From: Ananas comosus
Taxonomy: Eukaryota > Streptophyta > Magnoliopsida > Poales > Bromeliaceae
Reading direction: 5' to 3'
DNA length: 64,000 nt
Assembly: GCF_001540865.1 (NCBI RefSeq)
Contig: NC_033621.1
Location: 7,469,701-7,533,700 of the forward strand
This document shows, piece after piece, positions 1-12,700 of this stretch. Made by a program: the position numbers and the translations under genes. Positions within the stretch are counted from its first letter, which is position 1. Every line of letters begins with the position of its first letter. The notes under the pieces are model-generated. The model saw only the letters and a program-made list of their open reading frames with translations, ran no database searches and was not told the DNA's origin.

Positions 1-560
1 GAATTGATCCCTCAACTTCATTTTTTTTTATTTACTATTGGATATTTCATGGGCCGGGCCCGGGTCTAGGTTCGGATTTGGAAACTCTTCCAGACCACTC
101 TACATATTAAAAGATCGAATTTGGATCAGGTCCAAGTTTGGTACGGGTATAAAGTATCCGACCAGTATCCAAAACTTTAATGGGTAATTTTTTTTACTTG
201 TATACTATCCATTTTTTATCGGATCCATTTCGGGTCTGGGTAGGACCCGGATCAGGTATAGGATATCGAGTATTTTGGACAGCTTTAATGGAGCCGTACG
301 TAATCATTCTTCTTCTTTTTTTTCTTTTTTTTTTTAATTTGCATCAGTTTGCAAAGCACCAACAAAAATAGGATTGTTTTTGCATTTAGACTACTCTTTT
401 TTCTTCTTTTTTTTTACAAATGGCCCAAAATAATTTATATTTGAGTTCTCTCCCTCCCACGTGAGCGCCACGCGCGACAAGGGAGGGCCATGTTGGCATT
501 TTGTAAACTAAACTTGGTAATCCAGTTATCGTGTTTAAATACAATGATTGGATTATTGTA
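1..560. other. Intergenic, no gene seen
   Basis: AT-rich sequence with poly-T runs and no convincing coding potential. A G/C-rich stretch near 50-70 and phrases such as 'ggatcaggt' resemble a degenerate repeat also visible in intron 1 of the next gene (about 4850-5380). I cannot assign it to a family. Confidence 0.5.
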
Positions 561-569
561 TATATATAT

Positions 570-799
570 AGAGTTCGATTGGGATACTATCAATAGCACC
601 AAGCACTTAGTGCTACCGAGTTTTCCACCATATTTAACCCTTTGATTATTTTCAACCGTTAGATTATACTATTCAACCAACAACTTACTCAACGCTAAGG
701 GGCTCACATCATCCTAACCGTACAATCCTTCATTTAAGGGCTGAAACCCTAATAGCACCAATAGCTTAGTGCTATTGGTAGTATTCCAGCCTAGTTCTA
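570..799. mobile_element. Palindromic MITE-like element with TATAGAG end (copy 1)
   Basis: A roughly 230 bp non-coding element with imperfect terminal inverted repeats. The left end after a TA run reads GAGTTCGATTGGGATACTAT, and the right end in reverse complement reads ATAGAACTAGGCTGGAATAC. Just inside the left end is a perfect 13-nt palindrome, AGCACTTAGTGCT at 602-614. The interior (around 650-740, 'gttagattatactatt') matches the element at 62713-62960, so this is a second copy of that family. It sits between TA microsatellites, so the target duplication cannot be resolved. Confidence 0.7.
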
Positions 800-815
800 T
801 ATAAATATATATATA

Positions 816-1054
816 GAGTAGAGCTCCTGTGCTTTTAAAAGCACAGGAGCTCCTGTGCTTGGGATTTTATTACCCTTGGATCACCTAGCGCGTCGAGATC
901 CGTGCAATATTGATGACAGAAGGTAACGGAGATGCCGTTACGCTCTTTTTGACGCACACGCTACGCTCTCTTCTCTCTCTCTAGCGTACACACACACACT
1001 TTGTCTCTCTCTCTTTCTTTTCTTGTAGGAGCCCTCCTTGGTGCTTTCCCTTTC

Positions 1055-1085
<31 letters not shown>

Positions 1086-1520
1086 TTTCTCCCTCTCTCT
1101 GCTAGCGCTCTCCCTCCCGATCCGACGCTCCGACGAAGCCGCTGCCCCTACACACCTCCGCCCACGCCTTCCCGACTTTGCGCAAGTCGATCGATTCCGG
1201 ACGAGGCGAGAGGCGTCGACCTTGTGCACACCTCCGATTCCGGCAGCCCCTGCACTACGATCCCGGAAGCCAACTCGGGTGAGCACGATTTTTCGATCAC
1301 ATCACTGGTACCAAAAAAAATTTATATCATAATATTTTTAAGAAAATAAAATTTTATTTTTTTGTATGCAGAAATTTATTTTAATGTGGCCTTCTCTTAT
1401 GTTTAGTTCAAATTAGTTCAAATTAGTTTATGTGTATGTGGCCTTCTCTTACGTTTCATTTCGGGTTTTTTATTTTTAATCAACCCCTGGACTGCAATCA
1501 TGAAACTTTTTTCAAATTCA
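816..1520 (+). repeat. Left inverted arm of foldback element
   Basis: This arm pairs with 2036-2745 in reverse complement, including the GC-rich block, the CT-rich stretches, and the inner AT-rich part ending near 'gcaatcatgaaact'. It opens with a terminal hairpin: GAGCTCCTGTGCTTTT (821-836) followed directly by its complement (837-852). Confidence 0.85.
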
Positions 1521-1729
1521 CAAACACCTAGTCTGCAGAGATAGAGTATGGTGTTTTGAACTAAAATTTCTACATCTCCACAAACACCTAGCCACATACA
1601 CATAAACTAATTTGAACTAAAATTTCTAAACAAAAGTTTCCAAACTAATTCAACAGGATATGCACATTAACTGAAGATGAAAAAAATCCCAAAGAAAATT
1701 CTACATGGACACCACATTAAGTAAGAAAC

Positions 1730-1980
1730 TAATTTAAACTTTTCACATATCCACAAACACAAACTAATTTAAACTAATTTAAACTAAAATGTCACATATC
1801 CACAAACACAAACTTTCACATATCCACAAACACAAACTAATTTAAACTTGTAAGAAACTAATTTAAACTTTTCACATATCCACAAACACAAACTAATTTA
1901 AACTAATTTAAACTAAAATTTCACATATCCACAAACACAAACTTTTCACATATCCACAAACACAAACTAATTTAAACACA
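1730..1980. repeat. Short tandem repeats in centre of foldback element
   Basis: The phrase CACATATCCACAAACACAAA with 'ctaatttaaact' spacers recurs about five times. It fills the loop between the two inverted arms and has no coding potential. Confidence 0.8.
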
Positions 1981-2035
1981 AACTCTAATGTTCAGATGCG
2001 ACAAATCTGAGTAACAAATCAATTAAACTTGATGA

Positions 2036-2741
2036 AATAATTTGAGAAAGTTTCATGATTGCAGTCCAGGGGTTGATTAAAAATAAAAAACTCGAAATGA
2101 AACGTAAGAGAAGGCCACATACACGTAAACTAATTTAAACTAATTTGAACTAAACATAAGAGAAGGCCACATTAAAATAAATTTCTGCATATAAAAAAAT
2201 AAAATTTTATTCTCTTAAAAATATTATGATATAAAATTTTTTTGGTACCAGTGATGTGATCGAAAAATCGTGCTCACTCGAGTTGGCTTCCGGGATCGAA
2301 GTGCAGGGGTTGCCGGAATCGGAGGTGTGCACAGGGTCGACGCCTCTCGCCTCGTCCGGAATCGATCGACTTGCGCAAAGTCGGGAAGGCGGGGGGGAGG
2401 TGTGTAGGGGCAGCGGCTTCGTCGGAGCGTCAGATCGGGAGGGAGAGCGCTAGCAGAGAGAGGGAGAAAGAAGAAGAGAAAGAGAGAGAGAGAGGGGAAA
2501 GGGAAAGCACCAAGGAGGGCTCCTGCAAGAAAAGAAAGAGAGAGACAAAGTGTGTGTGTGTGTACGCTAGAGAGAGAGAGAGAGAGAGAGAGAGCGTAGC
2601 GTGTGCGTCAAAAAGAGCGTAACGACGTCTCCGTTACCTTCTGTCATCAATATTACACGGATCTCGACGCGTTAGGTGATCCAAGGGTAATAAAATCCCA
2701 AGCACAGGAGCTCCTGTGTTTTTAAAAGCACAGGAGCTCTA

Positions 2742-2745
<4 letters not shown>
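2036..2745 (-). repeat. Right inverted arm of foldback element
   Basis: Reverse-complement partner of 816-1520. It ends with the same terminal hairpin (about 2704-2740) and then CT/TA microsatellite. The small differences between arms are mostly microsatellite length and single substitutions, implying recent mobility or gene conversion. Confidence 0.85.
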
Positions 2746-2759
<14 letters not shown>

Positions 2760-2776
<17 letters not shown>

Positions 2777-3600
2777 TCAATTTTGGCATAGAGATGGGAA
2801 TTAACGGAGGAGAGATGAGATTAAAGAAATACAATGAAAAACTAAACACGATAACTAAATCATAGTTTTCAACTTAACATGGTCATTTTTTGTCCAATGT
2901 GGCACTTGTGTAGCAGGAAAAGAGCAATTTATATAAAAATAAATTTACCGGATTGTTTATAATTTTCTTTGAGGGGGCTAAATGTAAAAAAGGAGAAATT
3001 CTATTTATATATCCCAAAAAAGTGGCAGATCTTATACCCACCATTCCAGAATTGATAAAATTTAAATAATTTTTAGTAAAATTAAAAAAAATTAATGTCG
3101 CAAGCAAAAAATAATAATACTTCAATATAATAAGAATAAAGATATATATATATTCTATTTTGAAATATAAGAGTGGCAATGATTAAAAAAAGAAAACCAC
3201 CAAAAAAACAGAGTAACAAATATTCCTAATGCATCGGCCGTCTGCCAATTACATTGCAAAGACGTGTATTATTCTCCGTGAGGAATTCTACACTATCACA
3301 CTTGCACCACGTCATTAATAACAAGCCAATTATATTCCTAATTTTCAAATAAAAGTATAATAAAAATATTTTTTTACAATCATGATAAGACATATATTTC
3401 TGAAAAGAGATATTTGATTGACTTGTTACGTCACGTCAACAATGTCAACAATATACCACCCGTTGTATTCTAAAATTTTTTCCGGTCGGTGGACGTGCAC
3501 CGCTCGAGCGACCTCAGGAAACAGAAACAAACAGATTCCTCCGAGCTTTGAAAATGGCGTTTGAACTCCCTCTCCCCATCCAACGACTAATACCATTTTC
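2760..3600 (+). other. Intergenic, upstream of the BPA1-like gene
   Basis: AT-rich with no coding signal. The last 120 bases become GC-richer and lead into a TATA-rich stretch, so it probably includes the promoter of the gene starting at 3843. Confidence 0.5.
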
Positions 3601-3608
3601 CCGCTGGC

Positions 3609-3617
3609 TATATATAT
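3609..3617 (+). promoter_or_regulatory. Probable TATA box of BPA1-like gene
   Basis: TATATATAT lies about 230 nt before the ATG and is followed by a C/T-rich leader (about 3680-3760) typical of plant 5' UTRs. The surrounding DNA is also TA-rich, so the exact box is uncertain. Confidence 0.4.
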
Positions 3618-3842
3618 TTATATAATATTACTATAAGTAATAATTAATTAATAATAATATAGCGGTGGTTACCGTAACCAAAATCCCCCCAATCCCTATT
3701 CCCCTTCCTCGTTTCCTCCCTCACTCCCCATCCCCTCCTCCTCCTACCAATTCTCGCCGTTTTGATTCGAATTCGAAGCTCCATTGGTGCGTTTCGCGAT
3801 CGATCTCGTCGAGCTCCGTGGATTCTCTTCTAGAATTTCGCA

Positions 3843-6800
3843 ATGGCGGTGAGTTTAGAGCTAGATTTGTCCTTTTTTTCCATCGCTTTTGCTTCGACTT
3901 CTTGTTCCGTGGACGATTGTAGTGTTCTAGGGTTAGGAAGTAGACGAGAGGTGAGTTGTGCGATTTTTTACGTATTTATGGTAGAATTTTTGTTTAATTT
4001 AGGGTTTTTGATTGTTAGATCCGAATCCGGTTCTTTAATTGAATGATTTATAGGATGAATGGTCTTCTGATTGCATTGTTAGGGTTATTTGGTATTTAAT
4101 GGCTTTTTTTTTTTTTTTTGAGCAATTCTTGCTCTTTTTTTTTTCCCTCCTTTGCTTGAAGTCGCTTTTGTTCTGCATTGATTAGGTTTTGAAGATTTAT
4201 TAAGTTTCTAGTAATGTTTCTGATGGCATTGTGGACTGGAGATTCTAAATACCATGATTGGATAATCACAATCACAATTAACAACAGATAGCTTTGAGCT
4301 TACGAATAAATTTCAGATTTCTTTTTTTTTTTTTTTTTTTTCTAGAAATGCAACCAATTTGATGCGTAAGAGTATCCAATAAACCCAAAAACACTATGGG
4401 GCTTTGCTGTTGTGATAATACAAAATGATGGAGTTCCCCACCACCATTTTTAGGCGTCGCAGGAGTTGTGCTTGAAAGCACTTTTGGGTTTTCCAGGGGT
4501 TCTATAGCATTAAACTTAAACCCATAAATAGTGTTTAAAGCTAATCCCTTATGACTGTGCAAGAGTATAATAAACTCAAACCCATGCTTGTGTTCGACTC
4601 GTTGGCAGCCCTATTTGGCGGAAGAGCTGCAGAGTTTTGGTCTTAATGTGAAATAAAATCCATTATATTTATACAAACATTGCTTAATAAATATCTGCCT
4701 TCTATCAATCAATACCAGCTGTAGGTGTGGAGAAAAATCAAAAGAGCTAGAGGAAAGAAGAATCGTCATTTTCTCTCAAAAGTGCATGGAATATTCAGCT
4801 TGATGAACTTTTTCATAGCGACGTGACTAGTCCATCAATAATTGTTACGGAACAGATGGATATGGATCAGATAGTGTTCAATTCATATCCACATCCACAT
4901 TTTTATGTTGGATCTAAATTCAAATTTGGATATTGGTTGGATACTAAAATTCAAACCCACATCCAGTAAAAATAGATTCTGATTCGGGTCAGATATTAAA
5001 TGAATACTGATATAAATTGGATGTTTAATGAATACATAAAACCAAAAGCGAAAAAATATCTGCAATATATTTAGGCCTCCTATAATTTATATATAAAATA
5101 TAAGGAAAAAAAAACATAGGGACAATTGATAATTCTAAGAAATATTGTCGAAAATGTATTCAGTAGAAATGTTGCATATTGTAAATATATTAACTTTAGT
5201 TTTGGATTTAGATAATCCGATATAGGAGTCCAAATATGGCAAGAATTTCCAGAAAAAAAATTCTAACTCGAGACCCGCATCCGTAGCCGAACCCGAGTTG
5301 CATAATGAAATCACAATCCAATATTTTCAGATTTGAAATTGGGTTTGATCGGGTAGTATCCTATCCATTTTCATCCCTAATAATTGTCCTGTTATATGCA
5401 CCACCTGTTGTCGATTTTGCTATATCATTTGTGCTACAAGCCCATGATATATAGGGGCGCCATTCGTCAAGGCAGCACTATTAGCACATGTGTTGGCCTT
5501 CAGGCTTTTGACAAAGTGTGGTAACATTGTTTCCTACATATCACATAAAAAAATCATGAGAGTATATTACTTAGTGTTATTTGTTCGAACGATTCAATTT
5601 TCTATCTAGAGTGAGTAAGCATATTTTCATGGTTTGAAGTCATTACTATTCTGCTGTGGTGTCATATATCTAGAATGTTATTCATTCCACTACAGTTGTT
5701 GACTGTGTAAACCCTTTCGCACAAAAAATTTAAGGACATGAAGGAAACTACGAGCACTTTCCCACTAAGTTGGAGGAACTTAAAATTTTATTCAGAAGTT
5801 TGTCTTCTTTTCCTTATAGGACAGAAGGGAAAAAATGTTTTATCTCTTCCTGCATTATATGCCCGACAAATAGATCATCAGCTCATCTTCTGACATTGTG
5901 CCAATGCTATTGATAGCATATTTAAGCTAATGCAAAATATACACATTTCCTTTTTCTACTTAAATCCTATTGTTTTACACAAGCCCATATATATCATGAT
6001 GTTTACTGTGCATTTTCTATTGCATGTTGTTTTATTAGTAAAAATTGGTGAGAAAACCTGTTTCCGTACCTTTTTTGATGAAACAGGTGTTATTAATCTT
6101 GTTGGTCATTTCTTTGGAGTTATTTGAAATGCATGATGAAACGAGTAGTCGAGTACTTACTAGATGATGATGCTGGATTTTGGTATCAAAAAGAATTAAA
6201 AGGGCCTTCAACTATTTTCTGCAGAAAGAATTCACATATTAGTAAACAAGCTTCAGAACACATGGCAACATATGCCAGTAATTCAGTAAAAACATCTATG
6301 ACGCTATGAAGTGCTTGCTAGTTATCTTCACAAACTGTATCCTAACCGGCATGTATTATGATGTGGGTGCAGAGATCACTTATTGATTAACTTGAAAAGT
6401 CAGTGAAACTAATACCAGGTGATTTCTTGTTAATAATTTCAAATATAAGGGGAGTAAAAATTTCTCTAGACTAAAGTGCGTCACATATTTAATGAGCTCA
6501 GTTCGTCTTTAGCATCCATGGAATTTCCTATGTGTCAAATTTTGACATCCATTTGTGTCAGGGCTATACACACTGGCTAGTTGGACTAATTATCCCAAAC
6601 CGAGTTCTTGCCTTCCCATAGAATGCTCAAAAGCTATAGTATATTGAGAGGCTAAATGTAAACTGGTGTAGTCTCCACGTTAATTGCTCATTAGTGTCAG
6701 ACTTTTTGGCTGCTTTAGCTCTTTGTCAAATGTCCTCTTAAGTATACACTTGGATTCCTACTTGCACAGTTGCACTTAATCTTGGCTATCTGCTATTTCA

Positions 6801-9800
6801 GCCACTGACATTAACCAGATAAGCAAATACTTACCTGGTGATGTTTGTACCTTCTATCACCTAGAGCGGTTGAGCAGTTAGAGGCAAGCAAAATATGTTA
6901 AAAACAAATGTCATAGACTTGATTTCTCTTTACAAAATCACTATAGTATTTGTCTGGCAGGCGATATCAGAAGATTGAAAGCATAATTATACAACAAAGC
7001 TAAATAAAATCTCTTAGTAGGATTTTGGGTTGTAAAATAAAGGATTAGGCACAGATGCAGTTGAGAGAAGAGGACAATACAATTTATAAAGCCATATTTG
7101 CCTGCATGAGTAACATTAGCTGTCAGCGCTGATTGGTGACAACTAGGAAATAGTTACTGTTTCAGATTTTTCAACTGCATTAGTTTTACCGAATTCTAAT
7201 ATTGTGAATAAGTGTTCTGTTGGGGCTAGCTTCTGAAATAGTCTCTCTACTGGAGAAGCAGAAGCCATGCATTAAGCAAGAGAAGCTAAATGGGCTTCCT
7301 CGCAACTGGTCCTTAGCAGCTGAAGCTCCACTGGACTTGCTGCTTTTAGGTGCACTACGAAACTGCTGGTGTGTTACTTGACATTTTTAATGAAAAGGTA
7401 GTAACTGAACCTGGCCATCTAGACCCAAGTACTGCCTAGCTAGATCTGTTTTTCTTGCACTATCAGATTTAAGATGTTGAATGGAAAACGAGCTAATGAT
7501 GCAAAATCTATCTTTGCCACTTGGAAGGAGTGCTTTATCTCATTTGTCACCGAGTGCAGCAGGCAAATTTCCTTGAGGAATCCCATTTCTTTCGAAGTTT
7601 TTTACTTATAGGCATGTTCAGGTACTAGCACATATCATGCTTCTAAATTTAAGTCAAGCTGATCTCTCCACAGTGATGCTATAAAATGCCTTAGTTGAAA
7701 TACAAAGATGTGTTTTGGGGTGTTCAACGGAAATATTTTCATGCCCTTGCATTCAAACTGCCTTTGTACATTGTTGCATGAACAGGAGGATGAGTTGAAC
7801 TAGCTCTGTTTCTTGATCTGTAACTGGAGTTTTCCATTTTAGTTATAAAATCTGAAAATTGACAAATGCATTGCTTCGGTATCCTTGCCAAAAGAGAGTG
7901 CAAATTAGAATTTTAACTTCTCTATGTAACCTTCATAAATGGAAAAATCTTAATGAACTAATGAGGTTTTTGGCCAATTTTCTCCCATGTTTTGATAAAT
8001 AAAGGAGACATGCTATTTAACCTATTTTGCTTTCTTCAACGCTACATTTTGAAAATTACCAAAACTTGTGAGACTTATAGTCAGTTCTTCAACACATAGT
8101 TCTTTGAATTATAGTTCCTTTTCTTCCTTTTTCTTTACATATGAACTTGTTCTGCTGCAGGTTACATTGGAACAGGGCTATCCGCAGATGGCAATGGATC
8201 CTCAGATGGTCATCACCACAAATGGGACAAGCTATCACCCCAATGTGAGGGTTCTTATTAAGTTCCTTATATGGCTGTTATTTTAAATTGTGAATTGTTC
8301 TTTATATTATTGTCCGCTCTATAATATATTACCTTGTTTCTTTACATGATGGAAATCACTAAACTAAATTTAAGTACATAAGTGGTATGTTCTGGCTGTT
8401 TCTTATAAAATGCAGCAATAATGCCTCTCTTTGTTGGATCGTGGTTATTTTCTGAACAAATTTTAATTTCACTGTGCATATGTGGACTGTTCTGTTAATG
8501 CTTTTCTTTTTTCAACTGCTGGAATGTCAGGAGCACTACTTTACATTTTGTTTACTATATAGTTATTTAGGTAGAATCTTGGAATAGTCATTAAGCCTTT
8601 TGGACAAATTGTGATTTGGTCCCTAATCTTCACCTGAAATAACTTTATCCTTGAACTTTGCTAATCTCTTACAATGTCTTCCATGGATGCATTTTCCATC
8701 CAAAATCACATGCATTTGCTCGGAACTGTTTACACAAAGAATAGCGAAAGACGGAAAATTGGTTGGTAAACATACTTTACTATGACTTTTGTACAAATTA
8801 AATAAATATAGTAGTTACTTTGTTTATACAATAATAGGACCAATTTGCAATTCATCAGAAGTTCTGGGATTTCCTTGTACACTTTACCCTAATTTAATTT
8901 CTCTGTTAGATAATTTGGTTGTGTCCTCTGTCCTGCAGGTAAAGACAGTGAAGATTAGTAATATCTCCCTGGCAGCTTCTGAGCAGGATATAAGGGAGTT
9001 CTTTTCCTTCTCTGGGGATATCCAATATCTTGAGATGCAAAGGTTATTCTCCTTTCTTTTTTCATCATTTTGTGTACATCTATTGGTGAATTTGCTTCTG
9101 AAAAGAAGAATATTTTTTTTTTCTTTCACATTTAGCAGCAAGTCAGATGTGACCAAGCTTGCTTATGTCACTTTCAAGGACGCGAAGGGAGCAGAAACAG
9201 CAGGGCTTCTCTCAGTAAGTTTTCGTTTCAGTCTTACTATACAAATTGCTTCTTTCTTTCCGTCTCTCTTCAGGATTAATCATATTGCTTCATCGCTCTA
9301 TCTTTTCAATGTTTGAAGCTGGAAATATATAAATTATAATGATTTTCTGTTTCCTGTGAACCCAGGGAGCAACCATAGCTGATCGTGCTGTCATTGTAAC
9401 AGCAGCAGAGAATTACCAGTTGCCTCTTGAAGCCTACATGCAAATATCGGTAGCTACTGACCTTTAATTTCTTTCTTCATTAATGATTTTAATGGCTACT
9501 GTTACATATATTTGTATTAAGAAAAGTTAGCAGTTGGTTAATTTCTCCCATTTTTAGGCCCGCCTTTTTTCTTCTTTTTTTTTTTTTNCAGTTTAACCAT
9601 ATGAATAGCTCAAATTCTCTGAGATGTGCTGGACAGGAAAATGCTTGGTTGCCGATAAAGTTAACAGCAGATTACTATAAAATGGAACTCCATGTATTTC
9701 TAGTGTTTTACAACCAGATCATATTTGAGATAATTATTTCTCATAATGAGTTTTAGCACAACTACACATCCAAGTACTATATTATTTATGAATTTATTGA

Positions 9801-11144
9801 GCCTTATTTTCAAATTCGAGGTATCTTGCATTCTTGCCTTATTTTCAAATTCGAGGTATCTTCACCTTTGGAGGAAGAAAAAAGAGGTAGCATCATGGGT
9901 TTCAACTTCTGGCCATTTTGAAATAGACTCCCCAATTTTGTTTTTTGTAGTGATGCTCTCAACTACTAATTTTTATTTTAATTATTTTTATCAGTTGAAT
10001 CGAGAATTTTGTTAAATTTAAAGGCTCATCACTATGAGTAGTTAGCTGTTTACGGGGCTTGCAGTTCCACATTTTGATAATCATTCGAGGCCTTTAAAAT
10101 TCAACAAAATCATTGTTGGATCCAATAGAATCCTAATTCAACATGTGCAAATCATTTAAACCTAACTGTTTGAAATCGAGGTATGTCAATTAAAACAAAA
10201 ATTGGGGGTTGATTTCAAATTATTATGTAGTAAGATGATCTCTACACATTCTAACCTATATTACATTTTCTGAGCATAACTTATATTGCATTTGGTTAAC
10301 TAGTTCTCTAATAGGTAGGAAGTAACGTGCGGAGTGATTTGAACCATAAGTTTCTCCAAGACCATGAACTCTTCGAGTAGCACTGTGAGAATAAAATAAT
10401 ATGATGTATCCAATGAGAAATAGGTGCTTGCAGTTACCTCTTTCTTATATCAGGAAATATATTCATTTTCTGTTATCTGAAAAATATGGGCTTATGAAAG
10501 CAGTTACATTCGATAAAACTTATTTTCCTTGTATTCTTGGTGGTCCGTTAAAAAAGGGTGCGAAAGCCACACCTGCAGAATCAGCAGTGAGGAAGGCGGA
10601 GGACATGGTGAGCAGCATGCTGGCCAAGGGTTATGTCCTCAGCAAGGATGCACTCGAGAGTGCCAAGGCCTTCGACGAGCGCCATCAGTTCCTCTCCACC
10701 GCCTCCGCCGCGGTTGCCTCCATCGACCGCAGGATTGGCCTGACTGAGAAGCTCGGCACTGGTGCCGCCCTTGTCAGTGGCAAGGTGGCTGAGGTGGACG
10801 AGCGCTTCCAAGTGTCTGGGATTGCGGGATCTGCACTAGCCACTGCCAAGGAGCGGGCTACTGTTGCGAGCTCCGCAATCATGGGGAATCGCTATGTGGC
10901 AGCAGGGGCTTCGTGGTTCTCTAGTGCGCTTAATGCGGTCACCAAGGCGGCTGTAGACGTGGGCGCCCTAACGAGGGAGAAGGCAGAGAGAGCAGAGGTG
11001 GAGCGGAAGGAGGTGATGTGGAGGGAGAAGAGGGGGATGGTGAATGAGTACGCGCAGCTGCACCTCGATGAGCCGCCGTCGCCAGGGGCACCTGCCATTG
11101 TTGCAGTGCAGTCGGCGGACGACCAGAAGCTCAGTGTTGTATGA
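3843..11144 (+). CDS. BPA1-like: RRM protein, BPA1 (binding partner of ACD11)-like
   Basis: Inferred exons are 3843-3848, 8161-8244, 8939-9042, 9136 (or 9139)-9214, 9366-9449 and about 10434-11144. All introns are GT-AG, the phases agree, and the total is about 355 residues. An N-terminal RRM spans residues about 31-115, with an RNP2-like strand VKISNI and an RNP1-like strand KLAYVTF. A long alpha-helical C-terminal part follows, with the family hallmarks RKAEDMVSSMLAKGYVLSKD and SKLG-free Ala-rich repeats such as AIMGNRYVAAGASW. In Arabidopsis, BPA1 proteins bind ACD11, a ceramide-1-phosphate transfer protein, and restrain cell death; that role here is by homology. The first coding exon is only ATG GCG, followed by a 4.3 kb intron. 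The last exon is much richer in GC than the others. Its 5' boundary is the weak point: the acceptor TGCTTGCAG before 10434 keeps frame but adds about 38 residues unlike the family. Confidence 0.85.
3849..8160 (+). other. Intron 1 of BPA1-like gene
   Basis: It begins GTGAGT and ends CTGCTGCAG. It is AT-rich, with only short chance open frames. A degenerate repeat (about 4850-5380) with phrases like 'ggatatggatcag' and ending 'tccatttttcatccctaa'-like may be an old transposon. I see no second gene in it. Confidence 0.7.
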
Positions 11145-12690
11145 ACTTTAAGGGACCTTCTCCGCTACCCTATACATATATCGCATTCTTTTGTTCTTTG
11201 TTGCATGCCATTCATCGATGCTATAACGCTTTGTACAACGCACTTGAAGAACAACTGGACCGGTATAATTCAGTAATACTACTAGTGTTACAAATTAGTG
11301 ATATTGAGTACCAGCAATTTTGTCCTTGCTGATTCCTGTCCTTTTGTTATGGTAGGGTAAACTCCTTAGTTTGGATCTATCAGTCTAAAGATAGTTTCTG
11401 AAGGGCTGAAATGAATCGGCGCTCCCCATCTACAGCAGATCTGGAAGCACATCCCTGAATTAATTATACTTTTCTTGGATTTCAACTCTATACCATGATT
11501 TTGATTTTAGACGAATGATCGTAAATTTAATGAATCCCCTTGAAAAAGTTATAGAACATTACGTTACTAGTTATTTTGGTAAAATAAAACGGTTTAGTTT
11601 TGAAGAACTTTCTGAAAATTAAACAGTTTAGATCCAACAGTGTAGCACAGATACCAGCTTCGGAATCACTCATCGTTTGGGGGTGTGCATGCACTTTAGC
11701 TTTTGAAGAGAGTCCGAAGAAAAATTATACACTAATATGCTATTAATTGTGTGCTCATAAGGCTTCAGCTTGAAAACAAAAAACTAATACAATGTTTACC
11801 TTTTGAAAAAGGTAACAATTCTTCGATTTATCGTAATGCAACTCAACTTATTGTAGCATTAGTTCCGTCCAAATTTAAAAAATTTCTCATGTCATCACGA
11901 AGAAACTTACGGACTCTTGGTATTACATATATTTACATAAAAGGAAATTTGTTGCAGGCATGTAATTGGAACAACCTAGAAGAAGAAATCCCTCCACCAT
12001 CCTTTTTATAGGAAATCACATCCGACGTACATTTTACATAACGTCATATACTATAGCTAATGCACATTATTCCTGTGATCGTCGTAACAAAGCTTGCTGT
12101 TAATAAAGGAGTTCACGGAATGGAGTTACTATCCAATGATCGAATTGGATCGAATTTAATAAATCTATTCAGTGAATAGTAAAGAAAATATTTCACGCAC
12201 GCGGCAATTGCTTGTTTTTCTTTTATTTTTAGACAGAGTCGGAGCATTCTAAATTTCCTCTTACCCAAAGTTCTTTATATATACACACATGCATACTAGC
12301 ACACGTGTCCGTTCGATGCATGGTTATTAAAAAATAAAATATGAGGGTAAGATGATATTTATTTAATTTATTTTATAATGAGCATTTAGTTGCGATCGAA
12401 GTTAATTTAAAGGGCAAAACATAAAGGAAAGAGAACTAAATTTGTGAAGGAAAAAAGTAAAAGAAAAAAGAAAAGGACCAAAAAATGCTAATTCATATGA
12501 AGTGCAAAAGTGCAATTTAGTAGCCTTCAGAAAAAGAAAAAAATAGTTTAACTTTGATATCAAAGTGATACTTGAATTCAAATTTTATTTTTGGACAAAC
12601 AAATATTTTTAGGAGATTTGTTGTTTCACAAATATCAAAAGCAGACCAAAACCAAAAAAAATAAAGTGTGTAAATTATACATTTTGGAGG
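11145..12690. other. 3' UTR and intergenic DNA, no gene seen
   Basis: The first few hundred bases after the TGA at 11142-11144 are presumably the 3' UTR. The rest is AT-rich without recognisable coding, RNA or element signals. Confidence 0.5.
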
Positions 12691-12700
12691 ATGAGTTAGC

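Larger units (their letters stand above)
816..2745. mobile_element. Large foldback element with about 705-bp inverted arms
   Basis: The outer parts (816-1520 and 2036-2745) are inverted copies of each other, about 95% identical by eye. A roughly 515 bp AT-rich centre separates them. The ends read AGAGTAGAGCTCC inward and are flanked by TA or CT/TA microsatellite. No transposase is encoded; the open frames inside are GA/CT-repeat translations and mirror images from the two arms. The arms contain a GC-rich block (about 1030-1277) bounded by a TTGTAG-like acceptor and a GGTGAGC-like donor, which could be a captured exon. The superfamily is not identifiable; a MULE-like or foldback element is possible. 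Confidence 0.8.

Noticed and set aside
981..1349. Open frames on both strands rich in Arg/Glu or Ser/Leu
   Set aside because: They are translations of GA/CT microsatellites inside the foldback arm and are mirrored by similar frames at 2256-2622.
6124..6309. 61-codon frame in intron 1 of the BPA1-like gene
   Set aside because: No homology cue, no splice-site support, and AT-rich composition like the rest of the intron.
10529..11098. Several 60-80 codon frames overlapping the last BPA1-like exon
   Set aside because: They are antisense or shifted shadows of a GC-rich real exon.
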